Of a stretch of DNA of 25,289 bases, positions 18,100 to 25,289 are shown one piece after another. Where the stretch lies: assembly GCA_003427395.1 (NCBI GenBank), contig BFEA01000558.1:194864-220152 (forward strand). Reading direction: 5' to 3'. Under the pieces are notes generated by a model that saw nothing but the letters and a program-made list of their open reading frames with translations, made no database searches and was not told where the DNA came from. The position numbers and the translations under genes are program-made. Position 1 is the stretch's first letter. Each line of letters opens with the position of its first letter. The stretch is from Chara braunii. Its lineage: Eukaryota; Streptophyta; Charophyceae; Charales; Characeae.

Positions 18100-19841
18100 T
18101 GGCTTCATCCTCGGGTTGTTGGCCCCTCACTTTGCGGCGTCCACCCTTGCGGTTCTTTTCTTCCTCATCTGACCCTTCTAACGTCCATAACGGGCCATTG
18201 GATGGTGGTAAGGCAAATAAAGTTCGGGGCACCTGCAAGCAGGAGGAGGTTGCTCAAGGCGATGAAAAAGGAGCAGGACAAGGAAGAGGAGGAGGAGATG
18301 GCAGCTCTGGTTCACGACAGACACCGCATGGGGGTCCACATCGGGATTCTTTCACACCCATTGGGCTGGGAGAAGGAAGTCATTCAGAGAAGGCATCGGT
18401 CGAAGGGTGCGAACCACGGAAAAAGGGAGAGGGGGGGAGATGGGTTGTGCCGCCCCCCGTTGACAATGTTGGAAATGGCATGAAGGTGGGAGGAGATGCA
18501 GGTAACGGCCATAGCACATGCAAAACCACTGCTTCAAGAAGTGCACAGCGAATTGGAGTTGTGCTAGATGGACATGTAACACAGGTAGATCACCGGTGGA
18601 GCCAGCCTGAGGGTTCTCCGTCTTACCTGCAAAGCAACCAAGGTGATTTTCTTCTACCCTGCGACGATGGGGAGAAGGGAGAGGAGAGGACTGAGGTCAG
18701 GATTGTTGAGGAAGGGGTCGTCCAGGGTGGTGAAGATGGCAAGCTAGAGCAAATGAAAGGGGGGGACGAGAGACTTGAAGGGGGCAGGGAGGAGTTGACA
18801 GGAAGGAGAGGGGGGGATAGCATCCCCAACGATGGCCACTTGACAAACGAAAAGGGGTTGATGAGGTCGGAGGAAAGCAGACTCCCAGGAGGGGGGGATA
18901 AGCAGTTGGAGCAGCATGGCATTGTGAAGGCAGAGAATGAAGCAGCAGCAGTGAAGGCGGCTGTGGAAGCTGTGAATGGCATTGATAACCATGACCATCA
19001 TGAGGGACTCGTTGTACCTGCGAAATCGGCAGCACACCTACCATCAGATGGAGCAACGGCTCTCCCGGAACTAATCCATGATGACCCAGTGTGGGCAGTC
19101 GTCCGCGCAGAAGCACATTTGGAGGCCAGGAAGGAGCCTCTCCTTAGCAGCTACTTGTATGCCAGCATTCTAGGTCACTCACAGTTTGAGAAGTCCCTAG
19201 GCATGGTTTTGGCCAATTGCCTTGGGAGCGCAACACTGTTGCCGACGGAGCTTCAGCAAGTGTTCGAAGACGTGCTGTCAAGTGATAACTATGTGCGACA
19301 AGCTATCCGTGCGGACGTCCAAGCCGTCAAGGATCGGGATCCTGCCTGTGTATCTTATCACTATGCGTTACTTTACCTCAAGGGTTACCAGGCATTGCAG
19401 GGTTTCAGAATTGCCCACACACTCTGGGAGAGGGGCAGGAAGGTGCTGGCGCTTGCGCTGCAATGCCGCATCTCAGAACTCTTTGGAATTGACATACATC
19501 CTGCCGCAAAGATCGGCCGAGGCATCCTCATTCCCAACAGCATGGGAGTTGTGATTGGCGAGACCGCTGTAGTAGGGGATCGGGTATCGGTGCTTCAATA
19601 TGTCACCTTGGGAGGCACAGGCAAGCAAGCAGGCGACCGTCACCCCAAGGTTCGTGATGGAGTGTTCCTCGGTGTGGCTGCGCTGGTTATTGGCAATATT
19701 GTTGTTGGCGAGGGATCGATGGTTGCATCAGGGTCGGTGGTCCTCAAGAATGTGCCCCCCCACTGCATCGTAGCCGGAATCCCTGCCAAGGTCATTGAAG
19801 AGAATCTGGTCTTTGAGCCCACTCTTGCCATGAACAGATGA
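18099..19841 (+). CDS. SAT: Serine O-acetyltransferase homologue lacking the catalytic His
   Basis: Serine acetyltransferase makes O-acetylserine from serine and acetyl-CoA for cysteine synthesis. The open frame extends upstream to a TTG at 17988, but the ATG at 18099 (context GTGATGG) is the first in-frame ATG, giving 580 residues. Residues 1-25 (MASSSGCWPLTLRRPPLRFF) look like a mitochondrial or plastid presequence. Residues ~30-325 are Gly/Glu/Lys-rich low complexity, so the protein is far longer than typical plant enzymes (about 310-390). From ~328 (DDPVWAVVRAEA) the SAT N-domain and then the left-handed beta-helix follow: RDPACVSY, LYLKGYQALQGFRIAH, FGIDIHPAAKIGRG, GVVIGETAVVGDRV, VTLGGTGK, GDRHPK, AGIPAKVI. 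The LDHxTG segment reads IPNSMG, so the family's catalytic His is Asn480 (19536-19538), though its partner Asp465 remains. The protein stops at PTLAMNR, without the usual C-terminal tail. No intron is evident. Confidence 0.8.
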   Translation: MASSSGCWPLTLRRPPLRFFSSSSDPSNVHNGPLDGGKANKVRGTCKQEEVAQGDEKGAGQGRGGGDGSSGSRQTPHGGPHRDSFTPIGLGEGSHSEKASVEGCEPRKKGEGGRWVVPPPVDNVGNGMKVGGDAGNGHSTCKTTASRSAQRIGVVLDGHVTQVDHRWSQPEGSPSYLQSNQGDFLLPCDDGEKGEERTEVRIVEEGVVQGGEDGKLEQMKGGDERLEGGREELTGRRGGDSIPNDGHLTNEKGLMRSEESRLPGGGDKQLEQHGIVKAENEAAAVKAAVEAVNGIDNHDHHEGLVVPAKSAAHLPSDGATALPELIHDDPVWAVVRAEAHLEARKEPLLSSYLYASILGHSQFEKSLGMVLANCLGSATLLPTELQQVFEDVLSSDNYVRQAIRADVQAVKDRDPACVSYHYALLYLKGYQALQGFRIAHTLWERGRKVLALALQCRISELFGIDIHPAAKIGRGILIPNSMGVVIGETAVVGDRVSVLQYVTLGGTGKQAGDRHPKVRDGVFLGVAALVIGNIVVGEGSMVASGSVVLKNVPPHCIVAGIPAKVIEENLVFEPTLAMNR

Positions 19842-20003
19842 CATGGCTGTACGTGGTAGTGGGCCAGGCATGTCTACATGGGACAAGAGCCTGCCTCAGG
19901 ACCCAGAACAGGTTCCTGATGGGCCTTTTCTTCCTTCTCAAGTTGGTATCATCACTGCGGCCACTGTGAGCCAAGGTCATTGGAGAGAATCTGGTTTTTG
20001 AGC
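19785..20003 (+). repeat. Duplicated 3' coding segment of the acetyltransferase
   Basis: Bases 19785-19818 (GCCAAGGTCATTGAAGAGAA onward, encoding AKVIEENLVFE) recur at 19970-20003 with two changes. The second copy is preceded by an AG (CACTGTGAG) and, in the same reading, gives AKVIGENLVFEQREWGTTSS and a stop. It could be an alternative last exon or simply a duplication relic. Confidence 0.7.
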
Positions 20004-20450
20004 AACGCGAGTGGGGCACAACATCATCATGACCATGAAAACATGTCATGTGGTTGATGATGATGATGTTGATGATGTTGATGATGGATTCATAGTAGTG
20101 GTGGGAACTCACAGGTCTGACTTGATGGCTCTTGTTCAAGGTAGACTATTCCTCTGGATCATAATGGCAATGCGAGTGGGGCATAACTTCCAGCAAGTGA
20201 TTGATTGATGTCCAACGAATCTTGGTTCTGGTATGGAAGTGCTTGTCAGGGCGCGGTTCACCCTCTTAAGTTCGTGAGGGCAAAAACGTGAGCTGGTCAG
20301 GAGGGCTTTGCGCAAAACTTCCAGCAACGTGAGCTGGCAGTTCATTGGGGTGCAAACGACCAAGTCAAGCTCCCGGTTCTCCGGTCAGGAGGGCTTCGTG
20401 CAGAAAATTGGACCACCCTTTTCCTTTTTGCACCTTCCACGGTATGCTCA
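20004..20450. repeat. Mosaic of short direct duplications and (GAT)n, no gene
   Basis: GCGAGTGGGGCAYAAC occurs near 20007 and 20172. AACTTCCAGCAA occurs near 20185 and 20316. ACGTGAGCTGG occurs at 20286 and 20328. GGTCAGGAGGGCTT occurs at 20295 and 20383 (88 bp apart). A GAT/GTT tract lies at 20055-20085. No reading frame shows a domain. Confidence 0.6.
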
Positions 20451-20451
20451 T

Positions 20452-20454
<3 letters not shown>

Positions 20455-20522
<68 letters not shown>
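20455..20522. repeat. (CT)n microsatellite, about 34 units
   Basis: An uninterrupted CT dinucleotide run. Long Leu-Ser and Arg-Glu frames across it are artefacts. The next ~80 bases are also pyrimidine-rich. Confidence 0.97.
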
Positions 20523-20525
<3 letters not shown>

Positions 20526-20602
20526 GCTGATTCCAATTGTCTCTGCCACCCTCTCTCTGTTCCCCCCCTCCCCCCCTCCCCCTTTTCCTCCAAGCCTACA
20601 AA

Positions 20603-20934
20603 CACACACACAGCTCCAAGTGGGCTCAACCACTCTCTTTCTGTCCCCCCTTCTCTCTCTTTTTCCCCCTACCTCCTCCCCTCTTCCCCCTTGCCTTGGC
20701 CTTTCACTGCCTGCTCAGACAGCCTGAACACATCTGGACTGGGCTGTGCCAAGCAGAGCGGACTGTTTCCTATTTCTGTGGAGGGTATCAGAGCTTGGCA
20801 CAGCCCAGTGCAGATGTGTTCAGGCTGTCTGAGCAAAGGCAGTGAAAGGCCAAGGCAAGGGGTAAGAGGGGAGGTAGGGGGGGAAAGAGAGAAAAGGGGG
20901 GAGTGGTTGAGCCCACTTGGAGCTGTGTGTGTGT
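20603..20934. repeat. Long near-perfect inverted repeat (hairpin), 38 nt loop
   Basis: The left arm 20603-20754 and the right arm 20793-20934 are reverse complements over about 145 bases. Identical blocks include CAGCTCCAAGTGGGCTCAAC, CTTGCCTTGGCCTTTCACTG and CAGACAGCCTGAACACATCT. Differences are confined mostly to length changes in the pyrimidine tract plus one base near the loop. The loop is 20755-20792. A transcript of either strand would fold into a long double-stranded stem. CAAAGGCAGTGAAAGGCCA from the right arm recurs just outside it at 20936. There are no terminal features of a known MITE and no coding potential. Confidence 0.9.
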
Positions 20935-21075
20935 GCAAAGGCAGTGAAAGGCCACTCCTTGCTGTCATCAGTGCTTCACTCCACCTGCAAAGAGCTCTCT
21001 ACTCTTCCTCCCCCATCCCCCCCGGGAAAGACAAGCAGCTTGGCGGCAGTATTTGGTAGGCAAGTGCATAACGAG

Positions 21076-21215
21076 GAAGGCTGTAGTGCTACCATCCCTT
21101 TTGGTTTTCGCTCTCCAAACAGGCTATCTCCACCCTGGAAAGGCTGTAGTGCCATCATCCCTTCTCGTTTTTGTCATATTGTTTGTTTATACTGACTATC
21201 TCCACCCTGGAGAGG
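21076..21215. repeat. Imperfect tandem repeat, units of about 62-72 bp
   Basis: GGCTGTAGTGCTACCATCCC...CTATCTCCACCCTG (21078-21137) is followed by GGCTGTAGTGCCATCATCCC...CTATCTCCACCCTG (21142-21209) and the start of a third unit (GAGAGGATGGCACTG). It is non-coding. Confidence 0.7.
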
Positions 21216-21554
21216 ATGGCACTGACCACTCTGCACTGGTGCGCATGTATGTTGATGTGCAGACATCCATAATCTTTGGATGATACCTTGTGCCAGGGAC
21301 AAAATGGCCATTTGTTTGTTGGGTAAAAAGATTAAGGCACCCCTCTGCTGCTCTTCCCTTTCCAGGAAACGACCCTTGCCAGCCTCAGCTAACCCTCGTA
21401 CAGCCAGGGGCGAGGTCTCACTAGCAAAGAAGATTGCGTTTAATGCCTGAATCTGCATATGTTTGTGGATAGGTGAAGAAAATAGCGATTGATTTCTGTT
21501 TCTGCATTTCTGCTTGAAACCCATCCAGACTCGGGCGCTTAATCCAGTGCTTTC
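21216..21554. other. Unassigned stretch
   Basis: A 132-codon minus-strand frame (21572-21174) runs through it but shows no domain and overlaps repeats at both ends, so I do not call a gene. Confidence 0.4.
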
Positions 21555-21952
21555 GGGCCCTCGCTCCACCACTCTCCAAACTCGATTTCCCGTGGTGGTG
21601 AGTTCTCACCATGGGACTTTTGTGAGTCGAAGGTCGCCCTCACTCCACCACTCACCACGCGGGTGAGCGCAGCAAGGCATGGCCAGAGAGCAAGGGTGAA
21701 GTAATAAGGTCAGAGATTACTCGTCTGACACGGCCCTGGCAGTGAGTTACTGACCATTTTTGGTAGAGACCAAGAGGTTCCTTCTTCGCAACCCGCCGTT
21801 GCAGGCCGGGAAAAGGAACGTTGTGGTGAGTACTCACCACGTCCCACTTACCAGAGTAAAACGTTCTTCTGACATTGGGACCGTGGCGAATGGTGGATCG
21901 GTGAGGCCACTCACCAAACCGGCGTCGTGGTGAGTGGTGGAGCGAGAGGCCC
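21555..21952. mobile_element. MITE-like element, ~400 bp, with internal inverted repeats
   Basis: GGGCCCTCGCTCCACCACTC at 21555 is mirrored by GAGTGGTGGAGCGAGAGGCC at 21932-21951. The inverted repeat theme continues inward (GTGGTGAG and CTCACCAC strings at 21594, 21650, 21828, 21910). CTTTC lies on both sides (21550-21554 and 21951-21955, sharing an end base), a possible 4-5 bp target duplication. No coding potential. Confidence 0.6.
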
Positions 21953-22160
21953 TTTCTTTTTTGTTTTTTTTTGTTTTTGGAGAACCATTCATATCACTTA
22001 TATTGCTCAAAAATCAAAGGAACCGGGGCCGGGAAACCCCACAATATTCCCGAAAGCAACTGGGGCCATCACCCAGATTTGGCTCCTGGAAACCGGGTCC
22101 AGTGTCCCTTCGACCTAAAGAAAATTCCCCAAATGGAAAAAAAAAGGGTGCATCCAAGCT

Positions 22161-22444
22161 CGACAGGGAATAAGGCAGTGTCGGACAGTTTTAGAGAGTT
22201 TTGTTTGGGAGTCTAGGGGTTCTAAGCATTCGAAAAGAGGTCAATAGTCATTCATAGTTTTTCAACCTCTCCTTTAATTCTCTTGAGTCTCTTCAATAGT
22301 TCTCAGATTGATTCTCAGCCGAAGCCGGGTAATGGCCCTGGTATCTCAAATGACTTGTGTAACTCTATATGGGACGCTGGGCCCGGTTCCCAGCACGTGC
22401 TGCTCCCCACGAATAGATTGGAGCTTTTGTCCCAAAAAAAAAAA
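22161..22444 (+). mobile_element. SINE-like retroelement, family B, with target-site duplication
   Basis: A 273 bp non-coding unit ends in GGGACGCTGGGCCCGGTTCC, CAGCACGTGCTGCTCCCCAC and GAATAGATTGGAGC, then an 11-base A run. GGGTGCATCCAAGCT lies immediately before it (22146-22160) and immediately after the A run (22445-22459), a perfect 15 bp direct repeat. An A run also comes before the first copy, so the true duplication may be longer. This is the signature of a poly(A)-primed insertion. GGGGTTCTAAGCA (near 22223) vaguely resembles a polymerase III B box. A second copy lies inverted at 23401-23702. Confidence 0.65.
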
Positions 22445-22510
22445 GGGTGCATCCAAGCTTCTATTCATTGAACTACTTCCCACCAACCATCAGATCCGTT
22501 AAAGTAGACT

Positions 22511-23395
22511 CTATGGCGGGGAGCTAAAACGCTCCCCGTGCCCCGCTGGGGACAACAACCATTGACAGAACTGCAGGTTACCTACAGAGTCTAACTTAAC
22601 CAGTCTGGAGTCTCTCCCCCATGTGTTCAAAAACCACTTCCTTGCCTTAACTGAGCTTGGAACCTTGTGTCTTACACAGTCACTCTGCACATGAATTCTG
22701 ATTTGCTGAGTCACCAAATTCTTGAACTTCAGGTCTGACTGTCCTCTGGCTCGGAAAAACAGATTGTTTCGGTCATCCCAGATAATCTTCATCAGAATAG
22801 CTCTAATCGTCTGTGCCACATAAAGCCATTCCTGCTCCGCTTTTATTTCTTTCCAGTGCGTGCCTGAGATTATCCAATCATCCGACCATAGGAAGGAATC
22901 GTTAGTAAGCCTTTTCCAATGTCCAATCCACCAGTCCCACAATCTTCTTGATGCTGGGCATGTCAGCCACAGATGCCTATTATTTTCCCCTGGCCATCTG
23001 CACCGTACGCAAATCGTTCAAATCTTCATTCCTTTGGACGCTAAGTTCGTAGCCGAGGCTGCCGCTAGAACCACACCACACTTGCCAGCCTTTGTGAAGA
23101 CATCGTTTTGAATTGGCTCCATAAACTCTGCATCTTTGCGTCTCTTGGCCACTGATTGCGCAGGAGGGTTACTGAGCCTCGCCCTCAGCATTGATACCCC
23201 CAGCTTGGTATTGTATTCATCAAGTGATGAAGTTCTATTTGTTGCCAGGTTCAGCCAACCTACCTTCCGGATGTCTACGGCAGCCTGGTCAAGCGGTATT
23301 AGTCCCATAGGCAAGGAAGCTTTCCATCCTGTCCCTCTCGCCCCTTGCGTTTTTTGAAGATGGAGGCTCACCGGTACTTCCTGATATTGCTTGAA
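22511..23395 (-). pseudogene. 5'-truncated LINE ORF2 C-terminal fragment (second LINE)
   Basis: Minus-strand frames 23437-23018 and 22942-22511 join across one stop and one frame change. They read VGWLNLATNRTSSLDEYNTK, then FTKAGKCGVVLAAAS, then a complete RT zinc ribbon (CVRC...RHLWLTCP), then RLWDWWIGHWKRL and RAILMKIIWDDRNNLFF. The same regions of the 6023-14452 LINE are similar but clearly diverged, so this is a different LINE lineage. It lies between two inverted SINE-like copies. Confidence 0.8.
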
Positions 23396-23400
23396 AGGGT

Positions 23401-23702
23401 TTTTTTTATGCTCCAATCTATTCGTGGGGAGCAACACGTGCTGGGAACTGGGCCCAGCGTCCCGTGTAGAATATACAAATGATTTTCAATACCAGGGCCA
23501 TTACCTGGCTTCGGCTAAGAACAATCTGAAAACTATGAAAAAAGTTCAGGAAGATTTAGGAAAAACGTGGATAACTGTTGACCTATTGCTAGGCTACTCA
23601 AGCAGCAATTACCACAAAAGTCCTTCGAATGCTCAGAACCCCTGGACTCCCCGACAAAACACTCTAAAATTCTCTAACACTGTCTAATTCCCTGCCAAGC
23701 TC
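23401..23702 (-). mobile_element. SINE-like retroelement, family B, inverted copy
   Basis: On the minus strand it aligns from end to end with 22161-22444 (shared GGGGTTCTGAGCATTCGAA, AGCCGAAGCCAGGTAATGGC, CAGCACGTGTTGCTCCCCAC) at roughly 75-80% identity by eye, and ends in an eight-base A run (T run 23401-23408 on the + strand). I found no clear target duplication for this copy. Confidence 0.6.
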
Positions 23703-23705
23703 TCC

Positions 23706-23912
23706 CAGGCCTCATGCCCCCACCCTGCTAGGTTACAGGGCAACACGACTCACCCCAGCTCCAGCCAGCGTCGTCTGACAACAACCCTTGGTTTTCCTTT
23801 GGAATGCCTGGCCCAAGGCATCCCCAGATCTCTCTACCAGGCCTCACGCTCCTGCTATCAACAGGTCACAGGGCAACCCCCCAGCACCGGCCAACGTCGT
23901 TCTGGCATCGAA
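23706..23912. repeat. Diverged direct repeat, ~132 bp period
   Basis: CAGGCCTCATGC...ACAGGGCAAC...CCAGC...CCAGCGTCGTCTG at 23706-23777 recurs as CAGGCCTCACGC...ACAGGGCAAC...CCAGC...CCAACGTCGTTCTG at 23838-23903. It is non-coding. Confidence 0.65.
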
Positions 23913-24143
23913 AACCGCAGGTCCATGAATATAACAGCATCAAAGATGCCTAAAATGAGTTGCAAGGAGTGCCCAGAATCCTAAGGCATTCTCAAGGGTA
24001 AAATTAAGAAAAAAAATTAAGAAGACCTCCCCCTGCCAGCATTGATTGCCCCGGAACCAGGGGGTCAACTGAGCAGGGACGCCCTTTGATGATAGGTGTT
24101 TTTTTTTTTTTGAGAAAAATCTGAGAACAACTTGCACCAAGTA

Positions 24144-24404
24144 CTAATGAAAACAGCCTTGAAGGGGGGTTAATCTTATCTGACCAGGCACCTGGATCAA
24201 TTCCTTCGAGTAAAGACATGTGTCCTCAACCCTCCACTCGTAGGCCGCCCATCCCTCGTCCCCTAGATCGTCTGTTATCTGATACACCACGTCTTTTGGA
24301 GGGTAGGACGGTCTACACCAAAAGCCTGAGGGAGGGAATAAACTACCTCTCAACAGGCACAGCCACGAGTCTGGAAAGGCTCTCTTAATCATCTCATGTT
24401 GCAT
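24144..24404 (-). CDS. Unidentified 86-codon frame, possible protein relic
   Basis: The minus-strand frame reads MQHEMIKRAFPDSWLCLLRG..., then VVYQITDDLGDEGWAAYEWR and VEDTCLYSKELIQVPGQIRL. The central acidic and aromatic segment looks like a real protein fold, whereas most other small frames here do not. I cannot name a family. It is likely a piece of another mobile element. Confidence 0.25.
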   Translation of the reverse strand: MQHEMIKRAFPDSWLCLLRGSLFPPSGFWCRPSYPPKDVVYQITDDLGDEGWAAYEWRVEDTCLYSKELIQVPGQIRLTPLQGCFH

Positions 24405-24900
24405 ACAGTAACGGTGCAGACCAGAACAAGAGCCGACCTCTCAATACAAAGTATAAGATAGCACAGCGGAAGACTTAGATACCAATGATCCGAACAATCA
24501 ATATTGCAATGCAGCCCCAAACATACATCATCATCATCATTCCATGGTGTGAAGGGGTCTGGCGCTTCACACAGGAAGACTGCGCCAGCCCCAACCATAC
24601 ACAGACGAAGGAGATGGGGGTTAGACGAAGAAGAGGGGAAGATGGGAATGTTGTCAACACCAAGTGTTCAGCACAGGCCCAAATAGTCCCTTGTCGAAAT
24701 GTCTGAATCCCAAATGTCGAGTCTGGATCCAATGTCGTCAAGTCTCAAGTCACAACTCTCTCTCTCTCTCTGTAGTAGTCCGCTGATACTGAGAAGTCAG
24801 GTGGTGAGAGGGGAAGAAGAGATGGTGGACATAGAGGAGGAAGAAGAAGAACTCTCTCTCTCTCTCTCTGTGTCCAGTACTAACCTGTGAAGTTGGCGCC
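24405..24900. repeat. Microsatellite-rich stretch, no gene
   Basis: (CAT)n near 24527-24542, (CT)n near 24757-24772, GA/GAA-rich 24809-24850 and (CT)n 24851-24868. A + frame at 24699-24890 (MSSLDPMSSSLKSQ...) consists largely of these repeats and is not supported. Confidence 0.6.
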
Positions 24901-25289
24901 TTGATGCAGGTACCTCAAAGATGGAGCTGGAGCTATGGCGCCACAGGTAAGTACCGCTGGCCTCCGCCAGCCATCTCCCTCCACTGCAACTACTACCACC
25001 TACTAGCGCCCAGCGCTGAAGACTACAGCTATGGCTATGGGCGCCCAGCGCCGAAGACTACTACTAGTGCTACTACTACTGCCTAGCGCTGAAGACTACT
25101 GCAGCGCTCCTCCTGAGTGCTGCGGCCGAAATCTGAAGACTACCTTCCTACTCTCCAACTGCCTACCCGTTCAGTGCCTGGAGCTCCTATGTACTATCAC
25201 GGGTGCCTCTTGACTCGGGCGAGCAGTCCAGGAGGCTGCTCTTGCCAATAATGCCGAAGGGAGGCAGGGGCTGCAGCTGCAGCTCCTGC
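24901..25289. repeat. CAGCGCTGAAGACTAC repeats and donor-like site, to the window end
   Basis: CAGCGCTGAAGACTAC-type strings occur near 25011, 25048 and 25084 (three imperfect copies), mixed with CTACTACTA. CCACAGGTAAGTACCG at 24941-24956 is identical to 17035-17050 and matches a splice-donor consensus. No reading frame is convincing. The region may belong to a gene or repeat that continues beyond the window. Confidence 0.4.

Noticed and set aside
18099-19841. Bacterial contamination or recent transfer as source of the acetyltransferase
   Set aside because: The frame sits in repeat-rich eukaryotic DNA, has a presequence-like N-terminus, and its core (DPVWAVVRAEAHLEARKEP, LYLKGYQALQGFRIAH) looks plant-like. 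A phylogeny would be needed to exclude it fully.
20308-20727. 139-codon + frame and its minus-strand counterparts
   Set aside because: Mostly (CT)n and other pyrimidine tract; Leu-Ser and Arg-Glu repeats are artefacts.

Overview
This window looks like gene-poor, repeat-dense nuclear DNA of a streptophyte (green plant lineage). A charophyte alga such as Chara is my best guess. The evidence is Arabidopsis-type CCCTAAA telomere-like repeats, a plant-type serine acetyltransferase, a decayed Ty3/gypsy polyprotein, large LINEs, several MITE-like elements, and many microsatellites and homopolymer runs. The species itself is an inference.

Layout. Bases 1-600: G-rich and ATT-rich low-complexity DNA, then an interstitial telomere-like array. 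640-2672: a broken Ty3/gypsy polyprotein (protease, reverse transcriptase, RNase H) on the + strand. 2673-4026: a possible tRNA-derived SINE, then a dispersed repeat present in two copies, one of them split by a U6 snRNA retropseudogene. 4087-4790: two members of a ~200 bp MITE family ending in TTAA, in opposite orientations. 4791-6022: a further MITE-like element and a SINE-tail fragment. 6023-14452: a nearly complete but dead LINE on the - strand, with ORF1, a zinc knuckle, an APE endonuclease, reverse transcriptase and a C-terminal zinc ribbon, and with a ~0.9 kb foreign insertion inside ORF1. 15190-15612: a GC-armed foldback element.

16000-20000 is the only region that looks genic. It has GAA and CAA repeats, splice-like signals, and an uninterrupted 580-codon reading frame (18099-19841, +) for a serine O-acetyltransferase homologue. 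That protein has a likely organelle-targeting N-terminus and a ~300-residue low-complexity insert. The His that serves as catalytic base in this family is Asn, and the usual C-terminal tail is missing. From 19842 on, the DNA is again a mosaic: short duplications, a long (CT)n tract, a ~330 bp near-perfect hairpin, a ~400 bp MITE, a LINE C-terminal fragment bracketed by two inverted SINE-like copies (one with a clear target-site duplication), and low-complexity sequence to the end.

The genes do not form a pathway. The one plausible host gene is the acetyltransferase; almost everything else is transposon debris. I see no intact mobile element and no CRISPR, phage or bacterial feature. The observations most worth checking are the acetyltransferase lacking its catalytic His, the U6 retropseudogene with an 'empty site' sister copy nearby, the SINE pair with a shared LINE-like 3' tail, the long hairpin, and two 25-26 bp tandem duplications that each break the LINE's reading frame.
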